64,000 nucleotides of DNA from Roseovarius spongiae. GTDB lineage: Bacteria; Pseudomonadota; Alphaproteobacteria; Rhodobacterales; Rhodobacteraceae. Position numbers and translations under genes: made by a program. Location of the stretch: NCBI RefSeq assembly GCF_003651245.1, contig NZ_RAPE01000005.1, positions 124,001-188,000 of the forward strand. The letters are read 5' to 3'. Of the stretch, positions 62,874 through 64,000 are shown piece after piece. How positions within the stretch are numbered: position 1 is the first letter of the stretch; every line of letters starts with the position of its first letter. The notes beneath the pieces are model-generated. The model searched no databases. It worked only from the letters and a program-made list of their open reading frames with translations, and was not told the DNA's origin.

Positions 62874-63692
62874 ATGCTAGACGCGAGCGAAGGCTACACC
62901 ACCGAGGATGGCCGCAAGATCGGCGGCGTCGTCATGGAGATGAAGAACATCACGCTGCGCTTCGGCGGGGTGGTGGCGATTCAGGACATCAGTTTCGACA
63001 TCCGCGAAGGCGAAATCCGCGCGATCATCGGACCCAACGGCGCGGGCAAGTCCTCCATGCTCAACGTGATCAGCGGCTTCTACAACCCGCAGGAGGGCGA
63101 GGTGTTCTACAAGGGCGAGAAACGCCCGCCGATGAAGCCCTACCAGGTCGCGCGGCAGGGCATCGCGCGCACCTTCCAGAACATCGCGCTGTTCGAGGGG
63201 ATGAGCGTTCTCGACAACGTGATGACGGGCCGCATCCGGCAGATGAAGGCGGGGCTGCTGGCGCAGGCGCTCTGGAAGGGCCGGGCCGAGCGCGAGGAGG
63301 TCGAGAACCGCGAGGTGGTCGAGAAGGTCATCGACTTCCTCGAGATTCAGCACATCCGCAAGACGCCCGTGGGGCGGCTGCCTTACGGGCTCAAGAAACG
63401 GGTGGAGCTGGCGCGCGCGCTGGCGGCGGAGCCGTCGATCCTGCTGCTGGACGAACCGATGGCGGGCATGAACGTGGAGGAGAAGGAGGACATGAGCCGC
63501 TTCATCCTCGACGTGAACGACGAATTCGGCACCACCATCGCGCTGATCGAACATGACATGGGCGTCGTCATGGATCTGTCCGACCGCGTCGTGGTGATGG
63601 ATTACGGCAAGAAGATCGGCGACGGCACGCCCGACGAGGTGCGCGGCAATCAGGACGTGATCGACGCCTACCTGGGGGTGGCGCATGACTGA
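62874..63692 (+). CDS. Branched-chain amino acid-type ABC transporter ATP-binding protein (LivG-like)
   Basis: A 272-residue ABC ATPase with Walker A GPNGAGKSSMLN, signature LPYGLKKRVELARAL, and Walker B ILLLDEPMAGMN, and the LivG hallmark IARTFQNIALFEGMSVLDNVMTGR. The N-terminal 20-residue extension (LDASEGYTTEDGRKIGG) is unusual for LivG and seen in the variant coupled to acyl-CoA ligases. GGAG lies upstream of the ATG at 62874. The partner permease follows after 92 nt with two palindromes. Confidence 0.9.
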   Translation: MLDASEGYTTEDGRKIGGVVMEMKNITLRFGGVVAIQDISFDIREGEIRAIIGPNGAGKSSMLNVISGFYNPQEGEVFYKGEKRPPMKPYQVARQGIARTFQNIALFEGMSVLDNVMTGRIRQMKAGLLAQALWKGRAEREEVENREVVEKVIDFLEIQHIRKTPVGRLPYGLKKRVELARALAAEPSILLLDEPMAGMNVEEKEDMSRFILDVNDEFGTTIALIEHDMGVVMDLSDRVVVMDYGKKIGDGTPDEVRGNQDVIDAYLGVAHD

Positions 63693-63719
63693 GCGGGCAA
63701 CCCGGCGCGTTCGCGTGAC

Positions 63720-63770
63720 GCCAAGAGTTTTTGTTGAAAACTCTTGGCAAATTTCTTCGAAGAAATTTGC
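63720..63770. repeat. Two tandem perfect palindromes between livG and livH
   Basis: First hairpin 63720-63748: arms GCCAAGAGTTTT and AAAACTCTTGGC pair over 12 bp around TGTTG. Second, 63747-63770: a 24-bp perfect palindrome, half-site GCAAATTTCTTC. They abut and are AT-rich against GC-rich neighbours. No downstream T-run; they could be a repeat element, mRNA stabiliser, or processing site that sets LivG/LivH ratio. Confidence 0.65.
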
Positions 63771-63784
63771 AGGGGGCGGGACCG

Positions 63785-64000
63785 ATGCCTGACCAATTGA
63801 TCTTCGCGATGGAGGTCTTCCTCAACGGTCTCATGGCGGGCGTGCTCTATGCGCTTGTCGCGCTCGGCTTCGTGCTGATCTTCAAGGCCAGCGGCATCTT
63901 CAACTACGCCCAGGGCGTCATGGCGCTCTTTGCGGCGTTGACGCTGGTGGGGGTGATGGAGGGGCAGGTGCCGTTCTCGCATCTCGTCAACGCGGTGCTG
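63785..64000 (+). CDS. Branched-chain amino acid-type ABC transporter permease (LivH-like), 3' partial
   Basis: The first 72 residues of a LivH-type permease: QLIFAMEVFLNGLMAGVLYALVALGFVLIFKASGIFNYAQGVMAL, typical of the first two helices and the conserved FNYAQG motif of LivH. The gene continues past the window edge. The hydrophobic start and position after livG support the call; the exact substrate is unknown. Confidence 0.88.
   Translation, partial: MPDQLIFAMEVFLNGLMAGVLYALVALGFVLIFKASGIFNYAQGVMALFAALTLVGVMEGQVPFSHLVNAVL

Noticed and set aside
60602..62875. 757-codon antisense frame over the acyl-CoA ligase
   Set aside because: The opposite strand encodes a clear AMP-binding ligase with all motifs; the antisense frame has no recognisable domain.
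1..64000. tRNA, rRNA, CRISPR, insertion sequence
   Set aside because: No cloverleaf-like GC arms with TTCGANTC loop, rRNA core, spaced direct repeats or transposase motifs were recognised by eye; a covariance-model scan would be the decisive test.

Overview
The window is GC-rich, densely coding DNA from an alphaproteobacterium, most likely a member of the Rhodobacteraceae (Roseobacter group). The evidence is a collinear RcGTA-type gene transfer agent (GTA) tail/head cluster, an alphaproteobacterial pyruvate dehydrogenase operon with a lipoyl domain on E1-beta and an embedded DUF5076 gene, a DctPQM TRAP transporter, an MttB-family methyltransferase, and gene neighbourhoods typical of marine rhodobacters. 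I cannot name the genus. No rRNA, tRNA, CRISPR array, insertion sequence or integrase was seen.

Region 1 (1-10724) is the GTA structural cluster from prohead protease (cut by the window edge) to the large host-specificity protein, in the order g4-g5-g6-g7-g8-g9-g10-g10.1-g11-g12-g13-g14-g15. Most genes are coupled by 1-8 nt overlaps. Region 2 (10721-17303) holds a DksA/TraR-like zinc-finger protein, cysE, a small exported peptide, and the pdhA-VOC-pdhB-DUF5076-pdhC operon preceded by ftsB. The pdhA promoter carries a perfect 18-bp palindrome over its predicted start point.

Region 3 (17477-25065) carries housekeeping and envelope genes: an AidB-like flavoprotein, an OmpA-family protein with a small coiled-coil partner, ubiA, rsmE and gshA. 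Region 4 (25219-37715) is the most accessory-looking part. An enolase-superfamily dehydratase, a TRAP transporter and a Gfo/Idh/MocA dehydrogenase are transcribed leftward. Hydantoinase/oxoprolinase subunits A and B and a GntR/FCD regulator are transcribed rightward from a shared, repeat-containing promoter region. I read this as a catabolic regulon of unknown substrate. Beside it sit a flavin reductase fused to a degenerate Nudix-like domain and a TetR/epimerase divergent pair with a clear operator.

Region 5 (37802-47533) holds MFS transporters, DNA glycosylase, esterase, cobA, a squalene-synthase-fold protein, cimA and cysS. The 3' part of cysS has a noticeably lower GC content, and a repeat-like, perfectly coupled spacer separates cysS from cimA. 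Region 6 (47871-57931) has an aminotransferase, an MttB homologue, a DUF3179 protein, a cyclophilin pair, pgk and class I fructose-bisphosphate aldolase. Region 7 (57973-64000) has a hybrid histidine kinase with its response regulator, then a long-chain acyl-CoA ligase with livG and the start of livH. Two long perfect hairpins separate livG from livH.
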